From Sympetrum striolatum (Eukaryota > Arthropoda > Insecta > Odonata > Libellulidae), in NCBI GenBank assembly GCA_947579665.1, contig OX388350.1, positions 42,813,393 through 42,877,392 of the forward strand: 64,000 nucleotides of DNA. Direction: 5' to 3'. The position numbers and the translations under genes are program-made. The notes beneath the pieces are model-generated. The model had not been told where the DNA came from and made no database searches. It saw only the letters and a list, made by a program, of their open reading frames with translations. This document shows, piece by piece, positions 12,875-23,260 of this stretch; position 1 is the first letter of the stretch, and each line of letters starts with the position of its first letter.

Positions 12875-13400
12875 AAACACTTCTATTGTAGTGTATATAT
12901 TCTACTGAATATTTATTTGACCTCAAATGTTTCTTCTCTATTTTTAGTCTTGTCTGTTTGCATTTTGTTCCTAATTGCAAATCGTATTGTACATAGTACT
13001 GCATGTAAGCGTCTTATACAGTATTGTACACAAAGCCTTAGAACAATAAATGTAAATAAAATTATAGAAATTATATATAGAAATTTAATGAGTGAGTTCA
13101 GTGAATATAATTTGTTTGAATTAATTTTTTTAATACTTTTTAGATTTCATATGAATTAAATTGTTTCCCTATTTTAGCGTTTTATTTTTATACGCTGTTT
13201 CACATTCTCTTTGTCACAAAAACATTTTTTTCTGCATTAATATTCTTCTTTTTATGTCAATCTGAATTTTAACTGAACGTAAGCGAGCACAGGTATGGAA
13301 GGATTACTATTGGTATCTATTGGTTGAAAAATTCGTGAGCCTTAATCAAAAGTAAAATGTCGCAACCCTTATTTGAGTTTAGCTTGAGCTAGTTGCATCC
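12875..13400. other. AT-rich non-coding DNA
   Basis: A 106-codon open frame at 12839-13159 starts inside the inverted repeat and is AT-driven (rich in I, L, F and N). I do not regard it as a gene. Confidence 0.5.
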
Positions 13401-13409
13401 AAAATAAAC

Positions 13410-13985
13410 AATGAAAGCCATCCGTTTCGTTTGTCTCCATTTTACCTTAATTTGCGTACAATTTTATCGCGATGTTTTCGCACCAATCCCATACGCGAGA
13501 CCACCTACGTTTCCGAACGAGGAATTATATCCGGATTTCGCGCGGAGATTATTTGCTCCGTGTCAAGGACTTCATTTGCAAGTACCTCGCCGATCCGCAG
13601 CGCGATCACGTGACTCTCCCGGAGCCCGGCATAATAATTCGAAATTCCGCTCATTTCGCCCCAACTCGTTCCCAAATAGAATCTTGCCTTCCACCCTCGC
13701 ACCACGTTGTTAGCGGGATGACAGTCGCCATTTTCCACCTCGTGGCGGCGCTACGATCGTCGAAAGAAGGGAAGGCGTTGGCGTCATTAATTACAGATTG
13801 TCTCGGGGCGACCTCATTACCCCCTGCGGGAGACCCCGGCACTACCTTTCACTTTTCTTCCCCCCTTTCCAAGTTTGTCTCCCTTTTTAATTGGCAGATT
13901 CGCCTCGTTTCTTCTCGAATTTTTCGGCGCCGTCTTTTTTTGTCGTTTCTTCTCTCTACCTTTCCATCTTAGTCGAGGATATTTT
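13410..13985. other. GC- and CpG-dense island of unknown function
   Basis: This segment stands out from AT-rich flanks: I count 12 CpG dinucleotides in 13531-13622 alone. It leaves three overlapping open frames on the plus strand (longest 13472-13972, 166 codons) and others on the minus strand, the pattern expected when stop codons are rare because of composition. No translation is recognisable and no splice-bounded exon can be argued. A regulatory or CpG-island role is possible but unproven. Confidence 0.55.
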
Positions 13986-13989
13986 TCTG

Positions 13990-16490
13990 TTTTTTTTTTT
14001 CGAATAATATTCAATTTTCGGTCCTTCCTTCCCCGGGTGATTATTCATTAAGGGAGAAACCACATCTCCCATCGGAATCTTTTTTTGGGATTTTTTTTAT
14101 TTGGGGATTGAGCAAAATGAGTGCGCGATTTTCGGGGAGATGTGGAGTGTGAAATTTCTAAACCGCTGCTGCTTTTCAAGGGGATTTCTTAATAATTGAA
14201 AAAGTTATTTTAGTTTACAGTAAAATAAGGTAGAATTATAAAATCTAAAGATTCCACAGAATGTTTAAATTTGTTTAGAGAGTTACATTTAACAGAACCT
14301 ACAAATTGTATAACTATTTTATTTTGCAGTAAAATAAAATAGTTTTTTCTATAATAATGAAAGTTCTCCTAATTAAGCCTTCTGTTGTGGATCAGTTTGA
14401 TTCTTTTAATGTTTTTGTGTTGGTAAGTCATGGGGTTTTATGTTGAGGAATAGCTAAGGAAAAGATCGAAGAAAATTCGTTACGGGAATTACACCTACGA
14501 ACAGGTGTGGATTTGGGGCAATACTAATAAATTAGAATCTTTAGAAGAGATTTGCTATATATGATATCATCAAGTAGGTTATAATTCGTTTATAGGGAAT
14601 ATAGGTTGTTGCTAGGGTGTTCAGAGGTCGATAGTGTTAATTTTGGAGTTCATTCCGTCTATTACAAAAATTCCAACACACCACTACAAATGCATGTTCC
14701 AGTAATTTCAAGTCGTATCATAAAATGATTCCCCACGTAAGCAACGGCTTGTTTCTTGGGATTTATGTGCAACCTATCGCAGAATTTCGAAGACATTTTT
14801 TATTGATATATTTAAGCTAAAACTTTTTCTTACTCTACTAAACAAGTCTTGTGTAAACGTTAGCAATTGGAATTACCAGACGGTCGGCTTGGCGAGTCTA
14901 CTTCCAGTGCACCGGTTAGACAATCAGCCGTTCTGTACTAAATATTTCTGATATTTTGTCATGCATAGATGAATTCATTTTTTCCTTGTAAGCTAATATC
15001 GCAGTCTTTCTTCATACAATATCTCGAAATATACTACGTATTATTCTCTATCCAGAATGACGTATTGTAACACGTTTTTGTCAACTAATGATGAAATGTT
15101 GGATATGGAGAAATTGTCATCTCAATTTCTGCATCCTAAAGTTCTTTCTCATTCCCATTTCAATTCCATTTCCTTCCTTTTTGATGAAAATGTTAGAAGT
15201 AATGCTCCCGTAGTACTTGGATTATATTTTTTCTATTCCCATCAAATCTAGTTTCTAGCGGCATATGGGATGCAAAAGAGACATATATCCACGTTTATAA
15301 ACCTTTAAAAGGCCAGTTTACTTCTCCTTTTGAACTTTGAGCAATAAGATGTCAATTTGAATAGATGTCTGAAAAATTTAATTCTTAAGACAAGTAATCA
15401 ATAATGATCAGTAATAACCTAATGTTAATGATAATATTAATAATTATTTTTAGTACATCTTGAATTTCACGTACAGGAAAATCGACAAAAAATTTTGTCA
15501 GTACAAATCTCCTCAAGACTACGTCTGAGATGTGTATCCTCAAAAACGAATTTCTTAAGACTGCTTCTGAATGCGCTACTGGTTCTACAAGTCGTCAAGA
15601 TATATTTAACGAGAAACGTCTCTACCGTGGATTAAATTTACGGAACCTAGAGTCTAAAGGAATGATTTTCTTCCTCTCCTGAGACTATTTTTCGTGAACT
15701 GCGAACGCAGAGATGGCTTTTCATTTTTTTATTAGAGATTTGAGGTCTGGCCTAGTTACATAGGCGGTCTTATGATAGAAATGTATTTGATGTTTAAATA
15801 TTTCAAGAATATTTTTATACTACATACTTTACTTTTTATTGCTTTGCGGAATTTTAATTTTGACAGTGGCTTGGCCCTTTAGTATGCAAGAGAAGGGATT
15901 TTTTGATTAAAATTGCGTTTTATGAGTATGTAGGTTAATGATGCTTCGTCATCTTCTGTCATTCGAACTAAAAATTCATCTTTTATTTTCTTCGGTCGCT
16001 TTTAATATCCAGTAATTTAATCACAAGTCATGATCTCCTTCCTTCAAATGGTTTTCTCTTTGATCTGTTTTGATGTCTCGGACGGGTTTGTAAAAAAATA
16101 CGAATGAGAAATCTGTTTCCTTTGGCTTAGGTAAGGAGTTTCCGTGTTATTTTCTAGCGCACGTTCCAAGTTGACTTTACCCTATATGGCATATCTTCGG
16201 TACGTAATTTGTGTCCTTTGCGTCGACGCTGTATATCTTTAATCTTATACTTAGAGAGGCACGAAAAAAAATCTAGATTGGGAATTTTGTATAAAGTGAA
16301 ATATATATGGATATGTACGAAAATTGTTAAGATCCCTCAATGTCTTCTTAACATATTAATTTTCTAGAGAAGGTTTTCCTAGTGCTGAGGCTATTACACC
16401 ATTCCTCAAATTACAATGTTTGCAAACTTATTTGATACATATTTGTCTATGAATATTCTTCCTTGTATTCTTGTTTGTTTGTTGCTTGTT
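13990..16490. other. AT-rich non-coding DNA
   Basis: No gene or repeat recognised. A GC-richer patch of about 60 bp at 14880-14940 (GGTCGGCTTGGCGAG…) is isolated and unexplained. Confidence 0.5.
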
Positions 16491-16498
16491 TACAATGA

Positions 16499-16838
16499 AA
16501 GGCGATGCAATGTGTAAAGAATTGCTACGATAAAACAGTAAGTGTTACTCTGATGATACAGAACGCGGGATGGGAATCATTAGAACGTAGACTAATTCAC
16601 AGGATACATTTACTAAATAAATTCAGAGAAATTATGCTCTCAGAAGATGTAACTGACATAATACGACCTCCCTTATAAGGACTGCGAGGAAGATCAGGAA
16701 AATTGATACCATAACGTATCGTTTCAAGAATTCATTCTTTCCACGGTACGCGAAAGCAATCGATTAGGAAAATAGAGTCAAGGTGCCTGCACCCCCTGCC
16801 ACATGCCGAACAGCGGCTTGGAGGGTATTGACATAGAC
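16499..16838 (+). pseudogene. 5'-truncated non-LTR retrotransposon 3' end
   Basis: Plus-strand copy of the 3' end of the element at 63233-64000. The translation carries CYDKTVSVT (CYDKKASVT in the reference), GWESLERR and LLNKFRE, and then is interrupted by stops. The nucleotide 3' UTR is clear: CACCCCCTGCCACATGCCG, a GCGGCTTG…AGGGTATT block, and a decayed GACATAGACAT in place of the (ATGTAG)n tail. The start near 16499 marks a typical 5' truncation. Frameshifts and stops make it non-functional. Confidence 0.85.
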
Positions 16839-16839
16839 A

Positions 16840-17280
16840 TTTGGTGCTTGACTGCTTAGCCTCATAATTCTGTTTCTGTCAGAATGTGAATGTAAACTAT
16901 GCTGCGTAAATTGTTGTGTTTATAATGTTTCTCCTTCTTTATTTCAGGTAAGCGACCGTTCCTAACTACTTTACTGGAGGGTTTGGTTTAAATGTTTCCT
17001 GTTCCTGTAAGTATCCTTCTCTTCTATCATATGAATTTTACAGGTATTAGTGATGTGATGACCTTTACGTTACTATATTCAATGCATTTGCTATTACGCA
17101 CGTTGTACGCCCCATACCATTGCTGCTTCAGATGACGTTTATTCTGTAGAGGAAGCAGAAGCGAGTGCATTTTTCGATTTCCATTAAAGATCTTGTGGTT
17201 ATCAAGCTCGTCTGCTGTCACAATTCATCTTCTCGAAAGTCGTCTAGTTTCTTGGAGACGGATATATCATTCAATCTAAA
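16840..17280. other. non-coding DNA
   Basis: A 64-codon minus-strand frame (17027-17221) is unrecognisable. Nothing else was seen. Confidence 0.5.
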
Positions 17281-17287
17281 TAGACAG

Positions 17288-17350
17288 ACTTGGGCGCAGT
17301 GGTAAAGGAATTCTACCTCTCTGAGCCTTAAACTCAATTTTCAGTCTACT
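17288..17350 (+). mobile_element. weak tRNA-like SINE head candidate
   Basis: TTGGGCGCAGTGGTAAAG (17289-17306) is a good match to a Pol III A box/tRNA D arm. About 35 bp further on, AAACTCAATTTTCAGTC sits where a B box would be but is badly degenerate. The spacing is right for a tRNA-derived SINE. No second copy was found in the window. It could be chance. Confidence 0.3.
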
Positions 17351-18885
17351 ATACCTCTCCTGTAACGCAGTAAAGATGATGGAAGATATTAGAAAATATT
17401 AAAACTTTTTTTAAATAAGTTATCATTGAATTTTTCTGTAAAGGTTGAATTGGTGAAGGAAAACAGAATCATTGTATCTAGAGTTTTTTATATATTGTTC
17501 AATCCTCCCAATGTTAGCATAACGAAAATTGCAAGAATTCAAGTTATTCGGACTTAACGGACAACTACAGAAAATTCTTCGATCACTCTTAGATGTAATT
17601 AGAAGCTTTATTTAAATTTGCATACCAATGTAGTTACTCGTAATGAGATTATGAGAAAAAGAAAGCATTACATGGATATGCAGCACCGATATAGTCCTGA
17701 TCCAGTTGACGTAAAAAGAATTTTAATTGATTTCTAAGTGGCACACTGTTCGTTAGTCCGTATGATTTTGATTTCTATCAGAAGTAATATCCTGGGTTCA
17801 GATTTACATGAAAAGAGTAATTGTATTCGAAAATACTTCTGTTTCGAGGGTTGCAGCCAAATTACCAGATGTCCAGGATGGGAATAAAATTGTCGGGCAT
17901 CGTTTTCTTCTTATTCCTTTAAATAAATTTCCTTGAAATCTTTTGATTTGAAAAGATGAGTTTGAGAAGTATTGAATCTTTACTGATTGTAAATGTGTTG
18001 AATGAAATATTATCCCATATTACGTGGTCTAAATCATGTTTTGTAATCATAATTTTTTATTCAGTATGATTAACTTGTACTTATCGCGCTCACTTTTATG
18101 ATTTTTACTCATATATTTTGTCGGCATAGCTTAGTCATTTTTATGTATATATTAAGCAGTTTCATTTCTTCCTAAGAAGTTGATCTTTTGCGGCCAAGAA
18201 TATTTTTTGCTCGTTATTCTGTGCAAGCCGCACTCCTCATCCTGTTTAGTAAGCCTCATTCCCCTTTAATGGCTCTTAGTAACTAATGCTTGAGAAGGTG
18301 AGGTACCAACCGGACTTCTAGCTGAATACTTTACGGACAGACATTCAGTGCAAACTGTACTATCTCTCGGTAGTTTTATTCCGTAACGTGTATTTACAGT
18401 GTATGCGCTCGATGAGTTACAGGTGAAAGGGAGGGATTTCCCGTTGACTCTTTTTACATAGAAAATACTCCTGAAAAGAACTTACTTATCAAGATCTTTT
18501 ACGAGCATTCTCCAGGGGAGTTTATATGCGCATGAAAAGGAGTGGAATGGCCGTTGGACATGCCTCTTCAATCTTCGAACAGATTACCAATAACTCCCCT
18601 GTTGCTCCAACTGATGCCTCAGGTCCAGCATTGCATGGATCGAAAGAGATGCTACGAGCCGGAATGAAAAAGTCCTTTCTATTCTTGGTCGCGATTCTAA
18701 CCCGTGACCTTTTCTTAAAATAGCTTTCCAGTAAGGGTTTCACCCCTTCAACGCATGATATTTCCCGCGAACGTTAGGAAGTTATGTTTTTCTTTGTGTA
18801 TCTCCTTTATTGCTGTCTCTGATCATCTTTTGCAACTATTGCAGCGTATTCTTTGAATGTCCCGTTACATTTTATAGGTTTATTC
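17350..18885. other. non-coding DNA
   Basis: Overlapping frames at 18522-18743 on both strands are unrecognisable. Nothing else was seen. Confidence 0.5.
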
Positions 18886-18887
18886 GT

Positions 18888-18942
18888 TATTTATTTATTT
18901 CTTACTATATATGGTGCAAGTAGAATTTCTTCTGGTGGCAGC
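18888..18942 (+). mobile_element. LTR 3' edge with tRNA-Leu primer-binding-like site
   Basis: GCAAGTAGAATTTCTTC is followed immediately by TGGTGGCAGC (18933-18942), a 10-nt match to the tRNA-Leu primer site. The same junction occurs at 37820-37850 (ACAAGTAGATTATAGATC then TGGTGGCAGTGG), and the LTR-side half recurs at 50258-50274. A TTATTTATTT run precedes it, as at the other two places. No retrotransposon reading frame follows on the plus strand. Confidence 0.5.
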
Positions 18943-18989
18943 CCCATTCAATTCACCCCCATGAACAACGTAAATCAAACAAATATCCC

Positions 18990-19283
18990 ATAAATGACAT
19001 GTACACATGTAAATATAACACTTATTTTATTGAATGCTTCATGAAACTTCAAATACAGCCTTTCACACTCCCCAAATCAAACCACACGCTCTAGCGTCAA
19101 CCCACGCACTCCCCAAACAACAGTCAATACCCAAAAACTTACAACATGGCTGCCCTTAATTGTTGTCGGGAATATACTTTCAACAAGATGGCTCCACCGC
19201 CCAACATGGCGGTGGATCAACTGTTGTATTGCAACATTAACAGTATTCAAACAGACATCTCCCCGGTGCCCCCATCAAAATAT
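18990..19283 (-). mobile_element. candidate solo/3' LTR with polypurine tract
   Basis: On the minus strand a purine-rich GGGGGCACCGGGGAGA (about 19268-19283) is followed by TGTCTGTTTG, like a polypurine tract next to an LTR starting TG. About 240 bp further on is AATAAAATAAG, a possible polyadenylation signal, and then ACATGTGTACA as a possible LTR end. The strand bias (A/C-rich on plus) differs from the surroundings. An 8-bp perfect hairpin CCACCGCC/GGCGGTGG lies at 19194-19215. The LTR start and end are estimates, and no paired LTR or coding region is present. Confidence 0.45.
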
Positions 19284-19460
19284 ATCTTCTAAATACAGTA
19301 ACTACATTTCACAGTTTATAATGTTACTTTTCCCAAAAGGCCAAAATATCACTTCATTCATTCACATCGTCACGTTTAAAATTATCTAAATAATACATAA
19401 CATAGCAATATTCAATACCTTTAATTACAAAAACTTAATATTCTACTTTTAAACTCTTTA
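19284..19460 (-). other. possible internal 3' remnant of the LTR element
   Basis: AT-rich DNA directly upstream (minus strand) of the polypurine-like tract. No reading frame survives. It is assigned to the LTR element only by position. Confidence 0.25.
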
Positions 19461-19464
19461 TTTT

Positions 19465-19695
19465 TCAGTAAGGGTTTGATGACCACTTCAGGCAACTTAA
19501 TCTATTCTTCGACCCCTGTTTATAAGAGAATTCTTGGCGATGTCAGTTCTTTGTTTCCTTATCTTTAATTCCTGATCCCGTCGGGCAATATAATCCGGTT
19601 CCTCTATTCTGCTTTTCATCTCTATCCATGCTTCTCCACCTTTTTCCTAACGTTTCCCAACCGAGAATCTCTAACATTTTATGTATGTAATCCTT
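19465..19695 (-). pseudogene. non-LTR retrotransposon ORF C-terminal relic, second family
   Basis: On the minus strand one frame gives MLEILGWETLGKRWR; after a frameshift another gives DYIARRDQELKIRKQRTDIA and then KNSLINR. These are the usual landmarks near the C-terminus of LINE reverse-transcriptase ORFs (a GW-x-L-x-x-RR block, then a basic RTD…SF/L-R block). The wording differs from the element at the right edge, so this is a related but distinct family. The frameshift and a later stop make it a pseudogene. The 3' UTR is not recognisable. Confidence 0.65.
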
Positions 19696-19789
19696 TTATA
19701 TGGTTTTATATTACAGTTCAAGTTGTTCGTTTAATATCACGGTTCGACTAATATGTGATTTTTGTCAAGAATATTACAATGCAATACTA

Positions 19790-20040
19790 GAGATTTTATT
19801 GGGCGAAATCGGAACTAGGAAGTCCAGTCTTTCATTTAACCATTCTCTCATACACACAATGGAAAATATAACAGAAATATATACAGTTTATTTGTGATGT
19901 GGAAATAGAAAGGAAATATGGAAATAAAGAATGGTTTTGTGGAGCATATAAAAAACTGTTACTTCTAATTACAGAAAAAAATTTCCTGCAGGTAAACATC
20001 ATCTAAAAGAAAGGGGATGTGAAAAATCTGAGAATAATAC
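19790..20040 (-). mobile_element. (TAA)n-family repeat A, copy 1
   Basis: Begins TTTTATTGGGCGAAATCGGA, then ACTAGGAAGTC. It ends about 240 bp later in CCTGCAGGTAAACATCATCT and GGGGATGTGAAAAATCTG. The same start and end blocks occur at 21270-21490, 41557-41820 and 53823-54030. Read on the minus strand it would end in AATAAA-type sequence plus (TTA)n, like the 3' UTR of an I- or RTE-type non-LTR element. In this copy the microsatellite is lost. There is no coding sequence. Confidence 0.8.
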
Positions 20041-20299
20041 TTACATTACACGAATACATTTCAAAACCTCAAAAGCGCCTCATGAATTTGTTAAGATTCG
20101 ATCAGGATTTGTTTATATTTGCTGGTTTTAGCTTAAAATTGCCTTTGCAATGAATAAATACCATTAAAATTAATGTATATATTTTAGTGCCATTACATTT
20201 TTCTTCTTTTCGCTCATCGATCCTTCCGTAATTGACTTACATTACTATGTAATAGACTTGTAGAATTTTCATATTATTGTTTTTATAATCACTTCCATG
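20041..20299. other. AT-rich non-coding DNA
   Basis: Nothing recognised. Confidence 0.5.
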
Positions 20300-20392
20300 G
20301 CTGAGGTATTTCTTACTCGTTGGACCCCATTGGGAATCGAATCCAGGACCGTTTTCATCAAAGGTAAACGTGCTACCCACTAACCTATCCTT
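20300..20392 (-). mobile_element. tRNA-derived SINE, copy 2
   Basis: On the minus strand it carries a D-arm/A-box-like GGTTAGTGGGTAGCACG and, about 35 bp later, a B box GGATTCGATTCCC. The T-arm stem continues into CAATGGGGTCC. The region from the anticodon arm onward, and about 35 bp beyond the tRNA part, is shared with 8161-8258. This is the more complete head of the two. The downstream SINE body and tail are not clear. Cloverleaf pairing looks imperfect, so a working tRNA gene is unlikely. Confidence 0.75.
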
Positions 20393-20430
20393 AAAAATTT
20401 CTTTTTATTTTTAGTTGCTGTGACTTTGTA

Positions 20431-20459
20431 TTATTATTATTATTATTATTTATTTATAT
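20431..20459 (+). repeat. (ATT)n microsatellite
   Basis: TATTATTATT repeated for about 22 bp and passing into TTATTTATTT. The following GCGAGCAGTATATTTC is faintly like the LTR edge at 18916, but too weak to call. Confidence 0.8.
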
Positions 20460-20489
20460 GCGAGCAGTATATTTCTATTGCACATCATG

Positions 20490-21255
20490 GTTACAACTAA
20501 ACTTGATAATCTTTGAATATTAAACAATACAAGATATATTCACAAAAAATAATAAGAAGTATATGAAAAATAAAGGTATAAACATTTTAGGATGGATCCT
20601 CGTTTGATTCCCGTGGAATTATATACATTTTTATCGTACGGATTGGTACGGATATTTTTTTACGAATTTCGCTACCTTTTTTTAAAGGTGTCATCTAGAT
20701 GCATTAATTCTTTCTTTGATGTAATACCCTTTCTTCAATCTGTAAATAGACAGCTAATAATTAATATCGCAACCATTACCGTGAATCATTACTGTTTGAT
20801 TTTCCTCACTTATTGTTTGGCGATATCCTATAAGTCTATCAATTTGCGTCTTATAGCTATTGATTGTCGCTAAAAATAGATTTACCTCCATGAGATACCA
20901 TAATTCCGCTCTTAAACCTAATCTCGTTCTTTAAGATACTCTTTAAGGCAATCTCCGATAAAAAATATTTCTTGAAAGCGCTTTCCGGAGATGGAAACGG
21001 TAGAGGTATACTACGATCCGTATATCTCTGCAGCGATAGCTTGTATAGATTTACTCCATAGATCCAAAGTAGGCTGTATAAGAAGGAAAGAATGGAACAA
21101 GGTATTGAAAGAGCCTTGCGTCTACAGAGATTAGGTTGGCTTCTGGGACTCGTACAATTTATAGAGAATCAAAGTCGACGTTCGTTTCTTTTTATAACAG
21201 GATATCCCCGTTTGAAAGATTTCGCTTCAAACTGCTTCTTTATTCACGCTTAACA
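20490..21255. other. non-coding DNA
   Basis: A 93-codon plus-strand frame (20592-20873) is unrecognisable. Nothing else was seen. Confidence 0.5.
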
Positions 21256-21257
21256 TA

Positions 21258-21490
21258 CTTAATAATAATAATAAAAGGACTTTATTAGGGCGAGATTGAG
21301 ACTAGGAAGTCTCTTCTTACATCTAATCCTTCGTCGTATGAGAAATGAATGGAAATAGATAGCTTGCAGAAGTACAAAGAAGAAAACTAGTATGCGGATC
21401 AAAAAACCTAAGCTAAGAGCTTAGCAAAATTTTCCACTGCAGGAAAACACTCACTAGAAAGGGAGTGTGAAAAACCTGCGAAGACTACAG
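21258..21490 (-). mobile_element. (TAA)n-family repeat A, copy 2
   Basis: AATAATAATAATAAAAGG leads into ACTTTATTAGGGCGAGATTG, then AGACTAGGAAGTCTC. It ends in TTCCACTGCAGGAAAACACT, then CACTAGAAAGGGAGTG. This is a well preserved copy. Read on the minus strand it is a 3' UTR-like segment with AATAAA near a (TTA)n tail. No open frame extends upstream on the minus strand, so it is a short non-autonomous or heavily 5'-truncated copy. Confidence 0.85.
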
Positions 21491-22425
21491 ATAGATAGCT
21501 AAATTTGATGATGAAAGTAGGTTAAAAGAGTTAAAAAAGACACGAAGTAAAATTGATAGTGGTATACAGAAAAGAATGAACAAGTGTGACATATTTACAT
21601 AAAAATCAGTATCTCACAAATAGAAACTAATTGCGAGATGAGTTTCAAATATAACAACAGGAAATGTATCATAAGTAAAATATAAAAATTATACACATGA
21701 AAATAACAAATAGTCTTATTTTGTCGATTTTATTCAAATGCTGCCATCTTTCGGTACAAAGGGATTGTATTCTAGAAAATGTCGCCCATCTAATATTTGT
21801 GTCATGGAGTTTTTATTTTCATTATATGGTTACTCGAAAGCGTAAAAATAATATGATATTTTTATACTTAACGAAAACTTAGTAACGTCATCGTTTCTTG
21901 ACTTTTTGTTCGATTTACGAAGAAGTTATGCTTAAACTACGAAAAATGAAGTAGAAAACTTAATAATTATTATTAATTAATCGAATTATTCGATATAGTG
22001 GACATTTTCATTCGAATAATTCTACTTCTATTGACGTCTTCAAGAAAGCAAGAGAAAGAATGAAATGTCTCAACTTCCATCTAAATGTTTTTCAATTATA
22101 TTAATAAAAACGTAAATAATTTATAGGTTAATAGGAGGAAAAAATTTTGAGTGGATGTAAAAAAAACTGGACACACAGCAGTCGTTCACTTAGAGAAAAA
22201 AATCGATAACAAAAGTAAATTAGCATTTTAAATATAAAATAAAACATTCAAAATCTAAAATTGATAAAAGATTTGAATTTATTCGATGATTATTTTTGCG
22301 TAAGAAATATCCGTAGTCCGCTGGATGCGAAGGAATTTAATGAAACTAGAAGTTAGCCTTCTAAGATACCCATTTTTGTCCTTTTCAAAGTGAAATATTT
22401 ACATCTGGTTTCATTGGAAATTCCG
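21491..22425. other. AT-rich non-coding DNA
   Basis: Near-palindromic AT-rich sequence around 21980-22020 (TCGAATTATTCGA and CGAATAATTC). No gene recognised. Confidence 0.5.
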
Positions 22426-22426
22426 C

Positions 22427-22600
22427 AAGAAATGTAATCACATTTTCCTGTTATAAATGAAAGAAATGGAATTACATCTTCCTGTTTTACGATAATATAA
22501 TGTAATTTACGCAATTTCATTACGACTCAATTCTTTGGAATTCTATCATATACCTGGTACTGTTAATAGATCCACCAGAACATTCCTGGTACTGTAAATA
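22427..22600 (+). repeat. two short degenerate direct-repeat pairs
   Basis: AAGAAATG…CACATTTTCCTGTT at 22427 is repeated as AAGAAATGG…CATCTTCCTGTT at 22461 (period 34). CCTGGTACTGTTAATA at 22553 is repeated with one change at 22585 (period 32). These are small local duplications without other features. Confidence 0.65.
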
Positions 22601-22819
22601 CTTCAAAATAATTCTCTACCGAAGATTCCTTTTCTGGTTACGCAGATTTCGGTTTCTTTAAATCCATTGGGCACGGGAAAATTTGTTAATAAGACGAAAC
22701 TAGGAATCACTAAGAAATGATTGTGTCCTACATTCTTGCTCCTAGTTCCTTGCGTCATCATCTCAGTAGGCGTTCATAAACTTAGGCAAAGATTTGATGT
22801 ACACCCGAGTCTTCAATGA

Positions 22820-23260
22820 CGTTTGCTTCCCACTCGAATGCCTCAATCACATTGTTTTCGGCTCATCAGCAGCGCTAACTTTTCGAAATGTTGGGACTCT
22901 GCAGCGGAGTTGCTTATCGCAGCTGCTTCAAAAGTATCAATCAGCTCGCGTCTGTTCCTTTTGACTCCTACGCTTCCTTTGGATGGTGGCCTTAGGGGAT
23001 CGAATCCGTCAAAGGCAACGAAGTATATCGCGAGTCAGTTGTCATTAGCGATTCGTTCTCTGGTCGCTTCAAACGGATGGGAATCCAATTCGAATCCTGA
23101 TTCTCCGAAGAGGATCTGTATGAAGTAGTGGCCGAAGGAGCAGATGTGCTCGTGGGGTTATAAAGACGGCTTCCCTTCTTTAGCCATTATCCGTTGCACG
23201 CTCTGGATTGATTCCTGCGTTTGTGACTAGGCCTCCCTACGAATGTCCTATTTTCCGCTC
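22820..23260. other. GC-richer island, no gene recognised
   Basis: The segment is GC- and CpG-richer than its flanks and holds a 101-codon plus-strand frame (22823-23128) with no recognisable motif. GGTTATAAAGACGG at about 23158-23171 looks like a TATA box, but there is no associated start or conserved promoter context. Confidence 0.45.

Noticed and set aside
12594..13159. Open frames across the inverted repeat (12594-12776, 12616-12810, 12839-13159)
   Set aside because: They overlap on opposite strands within the hairpin or run into AT-rich DNA, and none resembles a protein.
13472..13972. 166-codon open frame
   Set aside because: It lies in a CpG-dense island where several other frames are also open. 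No motif, no recognisable protein and no supporting splice context.
20300..20392. A functional tRNA gene
   Set aside because: A and B boxes are present, but stems pair poorly and the homology to 8161-8258 continues past the tRNA end, so a SINE is the better reading.
23155..23175. TATA-box-like GGTTATAAAGACGG as a promoter
   Set aside because: No initiator, transcript or gene can be linked to it, and such words are frequent by chance in AT-rich DNA.
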